Assembly (NCBI GenBank): GCA_046329815.1
Contig: JAXLTY010000003.1
Location: forward strand, 124,001 to 188,000
From: JADJSS01 sp046329815
GTDB taxonomy: Bacteria; Bacteroidota; Bacteroidia; Chitinophagales; JADIYW01
Reading direction: 5' to 3'
Length of the DNA: 64,000 nucleotides
Below are positions 8,204-17,303 of the stretch, in pieces; the first letter of the stretch is position 1; each line of letters opens with the position of its first letter. The position numbers and the translations under genes were made by a program. A model generated the notes under the pieces. The model searched no databases, was not told where the DNA came from, and saw only the letters and a program-made list of their open reading frames with translations.

Positions 8204-9316
8204 TTATGCACTTTTTAATACTTTTTTCAAATCGCCCCAATAATGACGATGGAAATAGATTCCAATTACTGCGAACAAATCCAGAAATACTCCAATAAGC
8301 GTAAACATGATTAACTGATTTCTAGTTGATGTTACATTTTTCTGCAATGGCAAATGCGGCTCATCAATAGTCTGGAATAAAGGCATGATAGACTGCTCAT
8401 TGGTTTTTGCTGCTTCCAAACTTCGCGCTGTTTCACCATATAAACCTTCTAATAATGCTTTGTTACGAACATATCTTGTCTCCAATAAATCTGCCTTATA
8501 AGTTACCAGGTTATTCGCTTTGTCTTTATAATCAGCAAGATTGTATTCAGAGTTTTCTAACTGCGCTTTTACATATGCCAGTTTTTCATCCAAGAAACGA
8601 ACCGTGATACTTGCTTTACGCGTGGCTCTTTCAATATAGTAATCAATTAAATTTTCATAAAAACATTCGCACAATAGTTTTGAGAATTCCTCATTTCCTG
8701 TTGTTACTGTAATTGAGTAAATCTCTGCCTCATCATAATCAACCGTTACCATAGAACGGATACCACTCAATATTTTTTTAAATACCAAATAATCTTGTAC
8801 GCTCATTTCTTTTACATTGGTAAATTCTTTGAAATAGCTGCTTTTATAATTAGAAAACAATTTCAGATAGTGATTTCCTAAGTAGTCTTCTCTGTCTTGG
8901 AAAACATATTTCTTGAAAACCATTTTAGAACCTACTTTTTCAGTGAAAGAGTATTCTTTTAATTTTTTTGGATTATTAAAGTTGTTATTGGTAGTTTGCA
9001 AGATGTTGGAAAAACTACCTGCACCAAACCCAGGAATTTGCGGTCTGTCTTCAGAAAGGAAAAACGTGATTTTTGCAGTGAATGTTGGTTTTACTTGTTT
9101 GCTTTTATAATATCCATACAAACCCATTATGATAATCGGTATCAAAAATATAAGCGCGTAGCTTCCGATAATGCTGAATATTTCTTTAAAAACACCAATT
9201 ACCTGTTTAAAACCTTCATCTTTAGCAATAACAGTATCATCAACCGGCTGATCTGTATCAACCGTTTCATCAACTATTGGTTCTTCGAGTATCGGATCTT
9301 GGTTATTATCTTCCAT
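8204..9316 (-). CDS. Wzz-like polysaccharide chain-length/co-polymerase protein
   Basis: A 370-residue inner-membrane protein with an acidic N-terminal tail, a membrane helix at about residues 50-70 (YALIFLIPIIIMGLYGYY), a long periplasmic region with coiled-coil character, and a second helix near the C-terminus (LIMFTLIGVFLDLFAVIGIYF). This two-helix layout is that of Wzz/GNVR-type chain-length regulators. No tyrosine kinase domain follows. It lies 11 bp after the Wza-like gene, so the two are co-translated and probably form parts of one export machine. Confidence 0.78.
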   Translation of the reverse strand: MEDNNQDPILEEPIVDETVDTDQPVDDTVIAKDEGFKQVIGVFKEIFSIIGSYALIFLIPIIIMGLYGYYKSKQVKPTFTAKITFFLSEDRPQIPGFGAGSFSNILQTTNNNFNNPKKLKEYSFTEKVGSKMVFKKYVFQDREDYLGNHYLKLFSNYKSSYFKEFTNVKEMSVQDYLVFKKILSGIRSMVTVDYDEAEIYSITVTTGNEEFSKLLCECFYENLIDYYIERATRKASITVRFLDEKLAYVKAQLENSEYNLADYKDKANNLVTYKADLLETRYVRNKALLEGLYGETARSLEAAKTNEQSIMPLFQTIDEPHLPLQKNVTSTRNQLIMFTLIGVFLDLFAVIGIYFHRHYWGDLKKVLKSA

Positions 9317-9327
9317 TGAAATATCCT

Positions 9328-12072
9328 CTATTTTTTAGTTAAGGTCAAAATAAGTACCAATAATGTGACTAATGAAGTTGTTGTTGCAATGGTTGCATTG
9401 AGCGCTTTGTAGAATGTTGCCGGATTTCCTTTCTTAGCTTCTTTTTTGGTCTTAGTTGGTTTTTTAGGAATTACGATTGTAGAACCTTTTTCTACCTTTG
9501 GATAATTTTTCCCAAAGAAAGAACGGTGTGTTCCTAAAATCTGGCCATTCGGACGAATTACATACGTTTTTCTGCGTTGTGCGCTATCGCTAAAACCAGC
9601 ACCATATTTATCGATATAGAATTTAGCATCTTTTCCTTCATTATATGGAACATATAAATTTTCCGGTTTTTTATCAGCCGGATAATTAAATTCGCCTTTT
9701 AAAGATACCAAATCTTTAATAGCAGGAATTTTTATTACGTCGCCTTTTCTTAACACATAATTATATTTAGAAGATTTGTTTTTAAGTGCTTTATCCAAAT
9801 CCAATAATACATCACCGATACCATCTTCCGTTCTGTTTAGTCGCGCGCCATCTGCATAAGCAAAACGCGTTAAACCACCAGCTCTTTCAATTAAAGACGT
9901 TAAACGCTCATCTTTGGTTGTCAGTACATATTCACCAGGATATAATACTTCGCCTTCTACTTTTACTTTCATTTGATATTCAAATTCCGGTGTAGGACGA
10001 ACATATATCTGATCAAATGGCTGCAACTTAATGGAATTAGCAGTTACATCACGTCCGATATTTTTACTGATACTGTAACTTAAAATGGTAACCTGTGTAG
10101 GTACTGATTGTGCAATTGCTTTATCATAATTGGCGATACGAGCAATTTCAATCCTGTTAGATGCAGCTTCCATTTTAAAACCTTGCGCCAGAATCAAAGC
10201 GTCTGCCAAAGTCATGTTTTCCATATAAGGAAACGTATCTACTTTACGCACCAATCCGTTTACTTCGATATAGTATTTATCAATTCGACGAAGGTCTTTC
10301 AATACGATAATCTTATCTCTCTTTTTCAATTTAAACGTATCTAAATTGGCATAGTTATCCGTTGTGTCAATTCTGAAAGAAATTAATTTTTCAGTTAAAT
10401 CATCATTAATACGATACACAATGATCTTATCCAACAATGCTTCTTCTTTTAAACCATTACACATGATAATAGCATCACGAAGTGTAAGTCCTTTTTCTGA
10501 TTCGAATTTTCTTGGTTTTCTAACTTCGCCTTTTACTTCAATATCAAACTTATCGAAAAAATCAGTTTTTGCATATATTTCAACTGCATCTCTGAAAGTA
10601 AGTAACATATTATCTTCGGAATTTTTGTCTTCGATAATTTTATTCAAATCGATTTTAAATGTATGTTTTCTGAAATCGTCAAAATTTGTTCTTGTAACGT
10701 ATGCTTCATCCAAATACGCATCTTCTTTTAAACCTTGCGCTTTAGTGATCAAATCCCAAACTCTGTCGCCTTCTTTCCATTGATATTTTCCCGGAAGCAA
10801 AACAGAACCGAAAATCTCGTTATAGTTTTTCACTTTATCAGGAATACTGCGAACACCTACTACGTCACCGTTTTTAAGATAAATTTTTCCGCCTGCATTT
10901 CTTACGCTATCAATATCAAAATCGATCAAGATTTGTTTATTCTGATCGTATCTTCTTATCTGAACAACTTTAGTAAATGCTTCCGGTTTATAGTTTCCAC
11001 AATATCTCAATAAATCATCAAATGTTTCACCATCTACCATTTCGTATTTTCCTTCTCTGTTCACTGCACCTTCTACTTTTACAATATTTCGTTGCGCCGG
11101 CACATATATATAATCATTGTTATCTAAGAAAATATCATCTTGTTTTTCAGGTGTAAACAAGAATTTATATAAGTCGAATCTTCTGATAATTTTTCCATCA
11201 CGTTTTATCTGGATATCACGAATAGATCCTGATTTTGAAGGACCACCAACATAAGCTAAGATATTATATGCGGTATTGATTGCCGGAAACGTATAAGAAC
11301 CAGGATTTTCCACATCGCCCACAACGTTAATGGTAATTACACGTGAATAGTTAATCGACACATCAAACTGAGATTTGTCGATCATATAAGCATTGGAAAA
11401 ACGTGTGCGCAATAAATCTTTTGCCTGATCTAATGTTAAACCTTTTAAATAAATACGACCGATATTTTCCTGTTGAATATAACCTTCTTTATCAATGTAA
11501 AATAAACGGTTATAATCGGCATAACCCCAAATTGAGACTACTATCTGGTCACCAACTCCTAATATATAGTTCAGTGGCGGTTTGATATCCACTGCGTTAT
11601 TAAAGATCTTTACATCTTTTTGTCGGAAATAAGCAAAACCATAAATATCTACGGAATCTAATTTTTCTCTCAATTCTTTTGTAGCTGTTGCTGTTAATTT
11701 CTCTACTGTTTCTGCTGCTTTTTGTGCTTCTTTCAATAATTTATCAGGTGCATTTTGTCCTGATTTTACTTCTGCTCCGGCTTTCTCAGCATTACCGATT
11801 GCGCCTTGTTGCTCATCTGCATCTTTTGAACGTGGTGTAAAATCTTTTGCTGCCTGATTTGCTTTTTGCACTTCACCAACTTTTAATTCACCTTGCTTTA
11901 CATTCAATGTATCTTCAATTTTTTTAATAATCTCATTAATTGAAGGTTCGTCATCGATAGGTAATGGTGAATATGGACTTAAAATCTGTGCCTTTGACGT
12001 AAGCGACGCCACACATATAAAAAGAACAAGAGAAAGAAGTTTAATTGTATTTTTCATCTGTATTTTTTCCAT
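9328..12072 (-). CDS. Wza-like polysaccharide export protein with repeated SLBB domains
   Basis: A predicted periplasmic/outer-membrane exporter of 914 residues from MEKIQMKNTIK (ATG 12072; an ATG at 12111 is also in frame). A signal peptide ends near TSKAQ. An Ala/Lys-rich helical stretch is followed by the poly-export domain (YILGVGDQIVVSIWG) and about seven SLBB-type repeats, each marked by a G-x-V-x-x-P-G-x-Y variant (VVGDVENPGSY, VEGEVLYPGEY and others). The C-terminus has a membrane helix (TTTSLVTLLVLILTL) preceded by a basic KKPTKTKKEAKK stretch. It is much longer than E. coli Wza, as is usual for Bacteroidota versions. It sits in the rhamnose/uronate sugar operon. Confidence 0.88.
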   Translation of the reverse strand: MEKIQMKNTIKLLSLVLFICVASLTSKAQILSPYSPLPIDDEPSINEIIKKIEDTLNVKQGELKVGEVQKANQAAKDFTPRSKDADEQQGAIGNAEKAGAEVKSGQNAPDKLLKEAQKAAETVEKLTATATKELREKLDSVDIYGFAYFRQKDVKIFNNAVDIKPPLNYILGVGDQIVVSIWGYADYNRLFYIDKEGYIQQENIGRIYLKGLTLDQAKDLLRTRFSNAYMIDKSQFDVSINYSRVITINVVGDVENPGSYTFPAINTAYNILAYVGGPSKSGSIRDIQIKRDGKIIRRFDLYKFLFTPEKQDDIFLDNNDYIYVPAQRNIVKVEGAVNREGKYEMVDGETFDDLLRYCGNYKPEAFTKVVQIRRYDQNKQILIDFDIDSVRNAGGKIYLKNGDVVGVRSIPDKVKNYNEIFGSVLLPGKYQWKEGDRVWDLITKAQGLKEDAYLDEAYVTRTNFDDFRKHTFKIDLNKIIEDKNSEDNMLLTFRDAVEIYAKTDFFDKFDIEVKGEVRKPRKFESEKGLTLRDAIIMCNGLKEEALLDKIIVYRINDDLTEKLISFRIDTTDNYANLDTFKLKKRDKIIVLKDLRRIDKYYIEVNGLVRKVDTFPYMENMTLADALILAQGFKMEAASNRIEIARIANYDKAIAQSVPTQVTILSYSISKNIGRDVTANSIKLQPFDQIYVRPTPEFEYQMKVKVEGEVLYPGEYVLTTKDERLTSLIERAGGLTRFAYADGARLNRTEDGIGDVLLDLDKALKNKSSKYNYVLRKGDVIKIPAIKDLVSLKGEFNYPADKKPENLYVPYNEGKDAKFYIDKYGAGFSDSAQRRKTYVIRPNGQILGTHRSFFGKNYPKVEKGSTIVIPKKPTKTKKEAKKGNPATFYKALNATIATTTSLVTLLVLILTLTKK

Positions 12073-12113
12073 TTTTAATCCGTAATTCGGAAAAAACGTG
12101 CAGTTATGCACGT

Positions 12114-13166
12114 TTAATTTAATTCATATTGCTTTTTATAATAATTCTGATATTCGCCTGATGTTACATTGGTTAACCATGCTTCGTTTTGCAGATACCA
12201 GTCAACTGTTTTTTCCAAACCTTCTTCAAACTGTAAAGATGGTTTCCATCCTAATTCTCTTTCTAATTTTGTTGCATCAATTGCGTATCGTTTATCATGA
12301 CCAGCTCTGTCTTTTACATAGGTAATCAATTTTTCCGAAGTTCCTGTTGCCCTGTCCAGTTTTTTATCCATTATTGAGCACAACAATTTGATCAGATCAA
12401 TATTTTGCCATTCGTTGAAACCGCCAATGTTATAGGTTTCGCCAACTTTTCCTTTATGATAAATCACATCAATCGCTGTTGCATGATCTTCTACAAACAA
12501 CCAATCGCGCGTGTAATCGCCTTTACCATAAACCGGTAATGACTTATTGTTTTTGATATTGTTGATAAATAACGGAATTAACTTTTCTGGAAACTGATAC
12601 GAACCATAATTATTAGAACAATTAGAAATTACGATTGGTAAATCATATGTGTTATTATACGCACGAACAAAATGATCGGAACTTGCTTTAGATGCTGAAT
12701 ACGGCGAACGCGGATCGTATGCTGTTTCTTCAGTAAATAAACCTGTTTCACCTAAACTGCCATATACTTCATCTGTAGAAACATGATAAAATAATTTACC
12801 ATCGAAATTTTCTTTCCAGCTTTCTTTTGCTGCATTCAGCAAATTCAATGTTCCGACAATATTCGTCATTAAAAATTCCAATGGATTCAAGATCGAGCGA
12901 TCTACATGCGATTCTGCTGCTAAATGGATAACGCCATCAAAATTGTATTTTGCGAAAACATCGTTTACAGCTTTTGCATCAACAATATTTATTTTTTCAA
13001 AAACGTAATTTGGTTTATCTTCAATATCGCGCAGATTTTCCAAATTTCCTGCATAGGTTAATGCATCCAAATTCACAATTTTGTAATCAGGATATTTATT
13101 GACAAATAACCTCACCACATGTGAACCAATAAATCCGGCGCCGCCTGTAATTAATAACGTTTTCAT
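12114..13166 (-). CDS. rfbB: dTDP-glucose 4,6-dehydratase
   Basis: Short-chain dehydrogenase-fold enzyme (350 residues) making dTDP-4-keto-6-deoxyglucose. The NAD site is TGGAGFIGSH (residues 7-16), the catalytic region STDEVYGS, and the active tyrosine/lysine is in YSASKASSDHF. RDWLFVEDH and NIGGFNEWQN are also family marks. It follows the nucleotide-sugar dehydrogenase by three bases and precedes the export gene. With rfbC it points to dTDP-L-rhamnose or a related deoxy sugar in the exported polymer. Confidence 0.95.
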   Translation of the reverse strand: MKTLLITGGAGFIGSHVVRLFVNKYPDYKIVNLDALTYAGNLENLRDIEDKPNYVFEKINIVDAKAVNDVFAKYNFDGVIHLAAESHVDRSILNPLEFLMTNIVGTLNLLNAAKESWKENFDGKLFYHVSTDEVYGSLGETGLFTEETAYDPRSPYSASKASSDHFVRAYNNTYDLPIVISNCSNNYGSYQFPEKLIPLFINNIKNNKSLPVYGKGDYTRDWLFVEDHATAIDVIYHKGKVGETYNIGGFNEWQNIDLIKLLCSIMDKKLDRATGTSEKLITYVKDRAGHDKRYAIDATKLERELGWKPSLQFEEGLEKTVDWYLQNEAWLTNVTSGEYQNYYKKQYELN

Positions 13167-13169
13167 TTC

Positions 13170-14477
13170 TTATAAAGTCCAATATTCTAAAGCTGAAATT
13201 TTGGTTTTATACATGTTTTTTATGTCAACCAAAATAGCGTCTTCTTTTGTTAAATTGATAAAATATTTTTCATCCAATTGTGTATAAGCATCATGTGCAA
13301 CCGCAACTACAATCACATCATATTTTCCGGATGCTTCATTTTTCAAATCGACGCCATATTCTTCGTGTACTTCATGTGCGTCTGCATAAGCATCAATCAT
13401 TTCCACATCGATATGAAAGTCTTTCAGTTCTTTGTATAAATTGAACACTTTTGAATTTCTGATATCAGTAACATTTTCTTTGAATGTCGCGCCCATAATC
13501 AGTGCACGGCATTGCGATGGGTTTTTACCTTTGCCTAATAAATACTGCACTATTTTTTTTGCGATATAATTCGGCATGCCATCATTGATGCTTCGACCGC
13601 TTAAAATAATTTGCGGTTTGTAACCCAATTCATTTGATTTATACGTCAAATAATATGGATCAACACCGATGCAGTGACCGCCAACCAAACCCGGTTGAAA
13701 TTTCAGGAAATTCCATTTTGTGCCTGCTGCTTCTAAAACATCATACGTGTTAATATTCATCAGATTGAATATCTGCGACAATTCGTTCATCAATGCAATA
13801 TTTAAATCGCGTTGTGTGTTTTCAATCACTTTTGCTGCTTCAGCCACTTTTATCGAAGCCGCTTTGTAAACGCCTGGCTCAATGATTGCGCCGTACACAG
13901 CAGCAATATTTTCCAATGATTCTGCATCACAACCGGAAACGATCTTCGTAATTTTTGTCAGCGTATGCAATGTATCACCTGGATTGATGCGTTCCGGTGA
14001 ATAACCGATCTTAAAATCTTCTTTGAATTTTAAACCTGATTTTTCTTCAATGATAGGAACGCAATCTTCTTCAGTACAACCTGGATAAACTGTTGACTCG
14101 AACACTACGTAATCACCTTTTTTGATCACTTTTCCAATAGTTGTTGATGCGCCGATCAACGGTTTAAGATCCGGAACATTGTGTTCGTCAACCGGTGTTG
14201 GAACAGCAACGATAAAGAAAGTCGCATTTTTTAAAACTTCTGTATCAGCCGTAAATTCGATATCACAATTTCCGAATGCTTCTTTTGGCAATTCATTGCT
14301 TGGATCAATGTGATTTTGCATCATTTCGACACGTTTTTGATTGATATCGAAACCAATTACTTTGAATTTTTTTGCCAATTCCAAAGCGATTGGTAAGCCA
14401 ACATAACCTAAGCCAATTACACCAATTTGTTTATCTTTTTTACTAAATGCGTCTAAAAATGAGGTTGAGTCTGTCAT
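13170..14477 (-). CDS. UDP-N-acetylhexosamine dehydrogenase (TviB/WbpO type)
   Basis: A 435-residue nucleotide-sugar dehydrogenase. The NAD-binding loop IGVIGLGYVGLP is near residue 18, VPTPVDEHNVPDL and ESTVYPGCTEE follow, and the catalytic cysteine is in GGHCIGVDPYYLTYKS. These segments match the Vi-antigen TviB/VipA type that oxidises UDP-GlcNAc or UDP-GalNAc to uronic acids better than the UDP-glucose type. It is the first gene of the minus-strand polysaccharide operon, with a -7 box 19 bp upstream of its start. The exact sugar is not decided by sequence reading alone. Confidence 0.88.
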   Translation of the reverse strand: MTDSTSFLDAFSKKDKQIGVIGLGYVGLPIALELAKKFKVIGFDINQKRVEMMQNHIDPSNELPKEAFGNCDIEFTADTEVLKNATFFIVAVPTPVDEHNVPDLKPLIGASTTIGKVIKKGDYVVFESTVYPGCTEEDCVPIIEEKSGLKFKEDFKIGYSPERINPGDTLHTLTKITKIVSGCDAESLENIAAVYGAIIEPGVYKAASIKVAEAAKVIENTQRDLNIALMNELSQIFNLMNINTYDVLEAAGTKWNFLKFQPGLVGGHCIGVDPYYLTYKSNELGYKPQIILSGRSINDGMPNYIAKKIVQYLLGKGKNPSQCRALIMGATFKENVTDIRNSKVFNLYKELKDFHIDVEMIDAYADAHEVHEEYGVDLKNEASGKYDVIVVAVAHDAYTQLDEKYFINLTKEDAILVDIKNMYKTKISALEYWTL

Positions 14478-14495
14478 ACTGAAAAATGCGAAGTC

Positions 14496-14504
14496 GCAAA
14501 AATA
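14496..14504 (-). promoter_or_regulatory. -7 element of the polysaccharide operon
   Basis: The minus strand reads TATTTTTGC, a full match to TAnnTTTGC, 19 bp before the first gene of the operon. The -33 region has no clean TTG. Confidence 0.5.
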
Positions 14505-14548
14505 CGAAAAAATAGAGAATTATTTTAATGTAAATTGCTAATTAATAA

Positions 14549-14557
14549 TAAGTTTGC
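14549..14557 (+). promoter_or_regulatory. -7 element of waaA
   Basis: TAAGTTTGC matches TAnnTTTGC, 44 bp before the waaA ATG, back to back with the polysaccharide operon promoter. Confidence 0.45.
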
Positions 14558-14601
14558 TTAAATTTCTCGATCGTTGCATGCAACTTATTTAATTAACATT
14601 T

Positions 14602-15813
14602 ATGCGCTTGTTTTACTCTGTTTTTATACATTTTTTTGGTTTTTTCATGCAATTTATCGGCATTTTTAACCAAAAAACAAAAAATTGGTGTACTGTCAGG
14701 CAAAACTGGGAAATTGATTTATCGCAAAAAATTAAACCAAATGTTAAACATGTATGGATTCATTGTGCGTCAGCAGGCGAATTTGAACAGGCGATTCCGA
14801 TAATTAATAATTTACGATTAACGATGAACGATTCAAAAATTTGCGTTTCCTTTTTTTCATCTTCAGGATTTGACATGTACAAAGATTCAGATTTGGCTGA
14901 TGTGTTTTTTTATTTTCCATCAGATACAAAAACGAATGCTGAAAAACTGGTAAAAATCTTACAACCAAATTTAGTCATTTTTATTCGTAATGAAATTTGG
15001 CTGAATATTTTATCAGAATTGGAAGAAAAAAAAATACCGACATTTTTAGTGAATGCAAATTTGCAGCACGAAAGAAACTTTTTCTACCAATTATTCTTAC
15101 AAAAAGCATATCCATTATTCACTAAAATTTTCGACACAAAAACTTTTGGAAATACAAAACTCCAACGTGTTTGCGAAAACAAAAGTGTCGAATTTAAAAA
15201 CGAGGTTTTTGAAGATTTTTGCAAAGACAGTTTTGTTATTATTTTAGGAAGCAGTTGGCTGGTAGAAGATGCTTTAATTGCATTATTTTATAAAAAATAT
15301 TGTTTAAAATATCCAAATTTAAAAATCATTATTGCGCCACATGAATATGACAAAAAAAGAAAAGATGAAATCGTAAAATTATTTACTGATTGGCAAACAC
15401 CAAACATTAACGAAGTTATTTCATATTCAAAATACTCAATACTTAATACTCAATACTCAATACTAATTTTAGACGAAAAAGGTATTCTAAAATACGCTTA
15501 TCGATATGCTGACATTGCCTTTATTGGTGGTGGTTTTGACAAAGGCGTTCACAATATTACAGAAGCAGCAGTGTATGGCATTCCGACCGTTTTTGGCAAT
15601 AATTATCACAAGTTTGAAGAAGTGAAAGAATTAATCCATTTAGACGTTGCGTTTCCTGTAAATAACTATACTGAACTCGAACAAAAGCTGATTGAATTGA
15701 TTAATAATTCAGAAAAAAGAAATGGCATAAAAGACAAACTGGACTCCTATTTTTCATTGCAGGAAAATGTCGCAAAGAACATTATTGCTGAAATAAGCAA
15801 CGCCATTCGCTGA
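14602..15813 (+). CDS. waaA: Kdo transferase (lipid A glycosylation)
   Basis: Adds Kdo to lipid A precursors at the inner membrane face (403 residues). After an N-terminal hydrophobic anchor come WIHCASAGEFEQ with the catalytic glutamate, SFFSSSGFDMYKD, RNEIWLNIL, GSSW and the C-terminal IAFIGGGFDKGVHNITEAAVYGIPTVFG, all waaA/kdtA signatures. Two stretches of the reading frame (14801-14835, 15433-15467) are 7-bp tandem repeats, coding NNLRLTMNDS and SKYSILNTQYSIL. A hairpin overlaps the stop codon. It is divergent from the polysaccharide operon, so envelope genes flank the shared promoter region. Confidence 0.93.
   Translation: MRLFYSVFIHFFGFFMQFIGIFNQKTKNWCTVRQNWEIDLSQKIKPNVKHVWIHCASAGEFEQAIPIINNLRLTMNDSKICVSFFSSSGFDMYKDSDLADVFFYFPSDTKTNAEKLVKILQPNLVIFIRNEIWLNILSELEEKKIPTFLVNANLQHERNFFYQLFLQKAYPLFTKIFDTKTFGNTKLQRVCENKSVEFKNEVFEDFCKDSFVIILGSSWLVEDALIALFYKKYCLKYPNLKIIIAPHEYDKKRKDEIVKLFTDWQTPNINEVISYSKYSILNTQYSILILDEKGILKYAYRYADIAFIGGGFDKGVHNITEAAVYGIPTVFGNNYHKFEEVKELIHLDVAFPVNNYTELEQKLIELINNSEKRNGIKDKLDSYFSLQENVAKNIIAEISNAIR
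14801..14835. repeat. 7-bp tandem array inside waaA
   Basis: Five units TAATTAA, TAATTTA, CGATTAA, CGATGAA, CGATTCA in strict 7-bp register. The reading frame stays open. Confidence 0.75.
15433..15467. repeat. Second 7-bp tandem array inside waaA
   Basis: Units TACTCAA, TACTTAA, TACTCAA, TACTCAA, TACTAAT. It codes a segment just before the conserved nucleotide-sugar site, in a place where family members vary in length. Confidence 0.8.
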
Positions 15814-15825
15814 GAACGAATGGCG
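15801..15825 (+). terminator. Hairpin over the waaA stop codon
   Basis: CGCCATTCG (15801-15809) pairs perfectly with CGAATGGCG (15817-15825) around the TGA stop. No T run follows directly, so a terminator role is uncertain. Confidence 0.4.
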
Positions 15826-15853
15826 CTGTTGACATAAAAAACCCATTTAAAAT

Positions 15854-17248
15854 TTATGCAAATCTTTTTTGCAATAATTCTTTAAATCTATCTGTTGCCG
15901 AAGCTCTATCATTCCAGTTAAATTTATTCCAGAAATTTTCTTTGCAATATGTTTCTGCTTCGTTGTAAGAGCCCATTTTTTCTAATGTTCTCAATGCATT
16001 GTCATATTCATTGAACTGATTGCCAAACAACTCGCGCACGAAAATAAATTTATCGTTCAATGCAATCGATTCGCTTAATGTTTTTGTACTATTTAAAACA
16101 ACTGTTTCCGTATTTACAATTGGTTTAAAAATATCGCTGATAGCTGATGGTGTTAGCTGCTCAACAACTGGTTTTACTTCTTTTTCAACCACCAAAACAT
16201 TTTCTTTCGTCTCATTTTTAGTGCTGAAAATATCTGAGATCGATGAGAAATCATTCGTTGTTTTTTTATTGAATGTTTCGTGCAATTCGTCTTTTCCATC
16301 ATCGAACAAAGAGAACAACAGTTTGTGTTCATCTTTCTCTAATGATTTTTCCATTTGCTCAAAAAACGACGTTTGATTTACTTTTTTCTCTTCTGTTTTT
16401 TCTTCGTTTAATTTTTCAAATTTATCATTCACCGCATCAACAATCTGTGTTTTCGTAATGTCATAATTTTCTTTCAATTGCTCAACAAAACTGGATTGTT
16501 TCACTTCTTCAAATTTAGTATTGATTGTTTCTGAAGCGGCTTCAATTTTTTGCTGTAATTGTTCTAAGAAAGTAGGTTCTGCTTTAGTTTCCACTTTATC
16601 AACCAAAGAAACTAATGGTGTTACAATATTATTTTCTTTTGTTTCAATAACCGGTTCAATCACTTCATTTTTAACTTCTATTGTTGGCTCAATGATTTCG
16701 TTTTTCACTTCAGCAATCGGCTCTAAAATTTCTGTTTTCAATTCAGGAACAGGTTCTACTACTTCATTTTTCACTTCAATTACAGGTTCAACAACTTCAT
16801 TTTTTATTTCATTAACAACAGGCAATTCAATGGTTCCAACTTCTACTTTTTCTTCGCTTTTTATTTCTTCTGTTTTATGTTCTTCCAATGCTTCTTCTTT
16901 GATTTCTTCCAAAGCGGCAATCACTTCTTCTTTTTCTTCTTCATTCAATGTTGCTTCTACTTCTTCAATATTTTTAGATTCCTGAACTTCTACAATTTCA
17001 TTCTCATTAACAACCGGTTTTTTATATTCTATTACATTTTCTGTTGGTGTAAATGATTTTTCATCGTGATTATCCAGCACCAGCAAACTTTCGATATCTT
17101 CAATTCTGTCGATGCTTGAATACAGATATTTTTTCATCAACAACAATTCTTCGCGGCTCATCGTGCCTTCCAATAATATCGTTTTGTTCAAATTCGCAAC
17201 TACAGTCAGATAGTTTTCAATTTTTTGCAATGCATTTCTTATTTCCAT
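15854..17248 (-). CDS. Acidic repeat protein of unknown function
   Basis: I start it at MEIRNALQKIENYL (464 residues) because the open frame upstream is antisense to tdk. The N-terminal 70 residues are helical. A long Glu/Val/Lys-rich middle contains five 11-residue repeats of the form EVVEPVIEVKN (about residues 148-204). The C-terminal 60 residues (KFIFVRELFGNQFNEYDNAL to RFKELLQKRF) are well ordered and resemble a conserved tail seen in Bacteroidota hypothetical proteins. There is no signal peptide or membrane helix, so it is likely cytosolic. Function is unknown; the layout suggests two small domains joined by an extended linker. Confidence 0.75.
   Translation of the reverse strand: MEIRNALQKIENYLTVVANLNKTILLEGTMSREELLLMKKYLYSSIDRIEDIESLLVLDNHDEKSFTPTENVIEYKKPVVNENEIVEVQESKNIEEVEATLNEEEKEEVIAALEEIKEEALEEHKTEEIKSEEKVEVGTIELPVVNEIKNEVVEPVIEVKNEVVEPVPELKTEILEPIAEVKNEIIEPTIEVKNEVIEPVIETKENNIVTPLVSLVDKVETKAEPTFLEQLQQKIEAASETINTKFEEVKQSSFVEQLKENYDITKTQIVDAVNDKFEKLNEEKTEEKKVNQTSFFEQMEKSLEKDEHKLLFSLFDDGKDELHETFNKKTTNDFSSISDIFSTKNETKENVLVVEKEVKPVVEQLTPSAISDIFKPIVNTETVVLNSTKTLSESIALNDKFIFVRELFGNQFNEYDNALRTLEKMGSYNEAETYCKENFWNKFNWNDRASATDRFKELLQKRFA
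16645..16810 (-). repeat. Five 33-bp coding repeats (11 residues each)
   Basis: Repeats read as EVVEPVIEVKN, EVVEPVPELKT, EILEPIAEVKN, EIIEPTIEVKN, EVIEPVIETKE. The DNA units differ mostly at third positions, so the repeat seems kept at the protein level. Confidence 0.7.
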
Positions 17249-17303
17249 ATGTTTTTTTTGTAATTTGAAGTCGAATTTATAACCATTCCAACAAATTTGT
17301 GAA

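Noticed and set aside
9328..12072. Several plus-strand open frames across the export gene
   Set aside because: All are antisense to a gene with clear poly-export and SLBB repeats.
16521..16985. Plus-strand open frame rich in Ser/Thr/Gly
   Set aside because: It is the mirror of the Glu/Val repeat region of the minus-strand gene and has no independent support.
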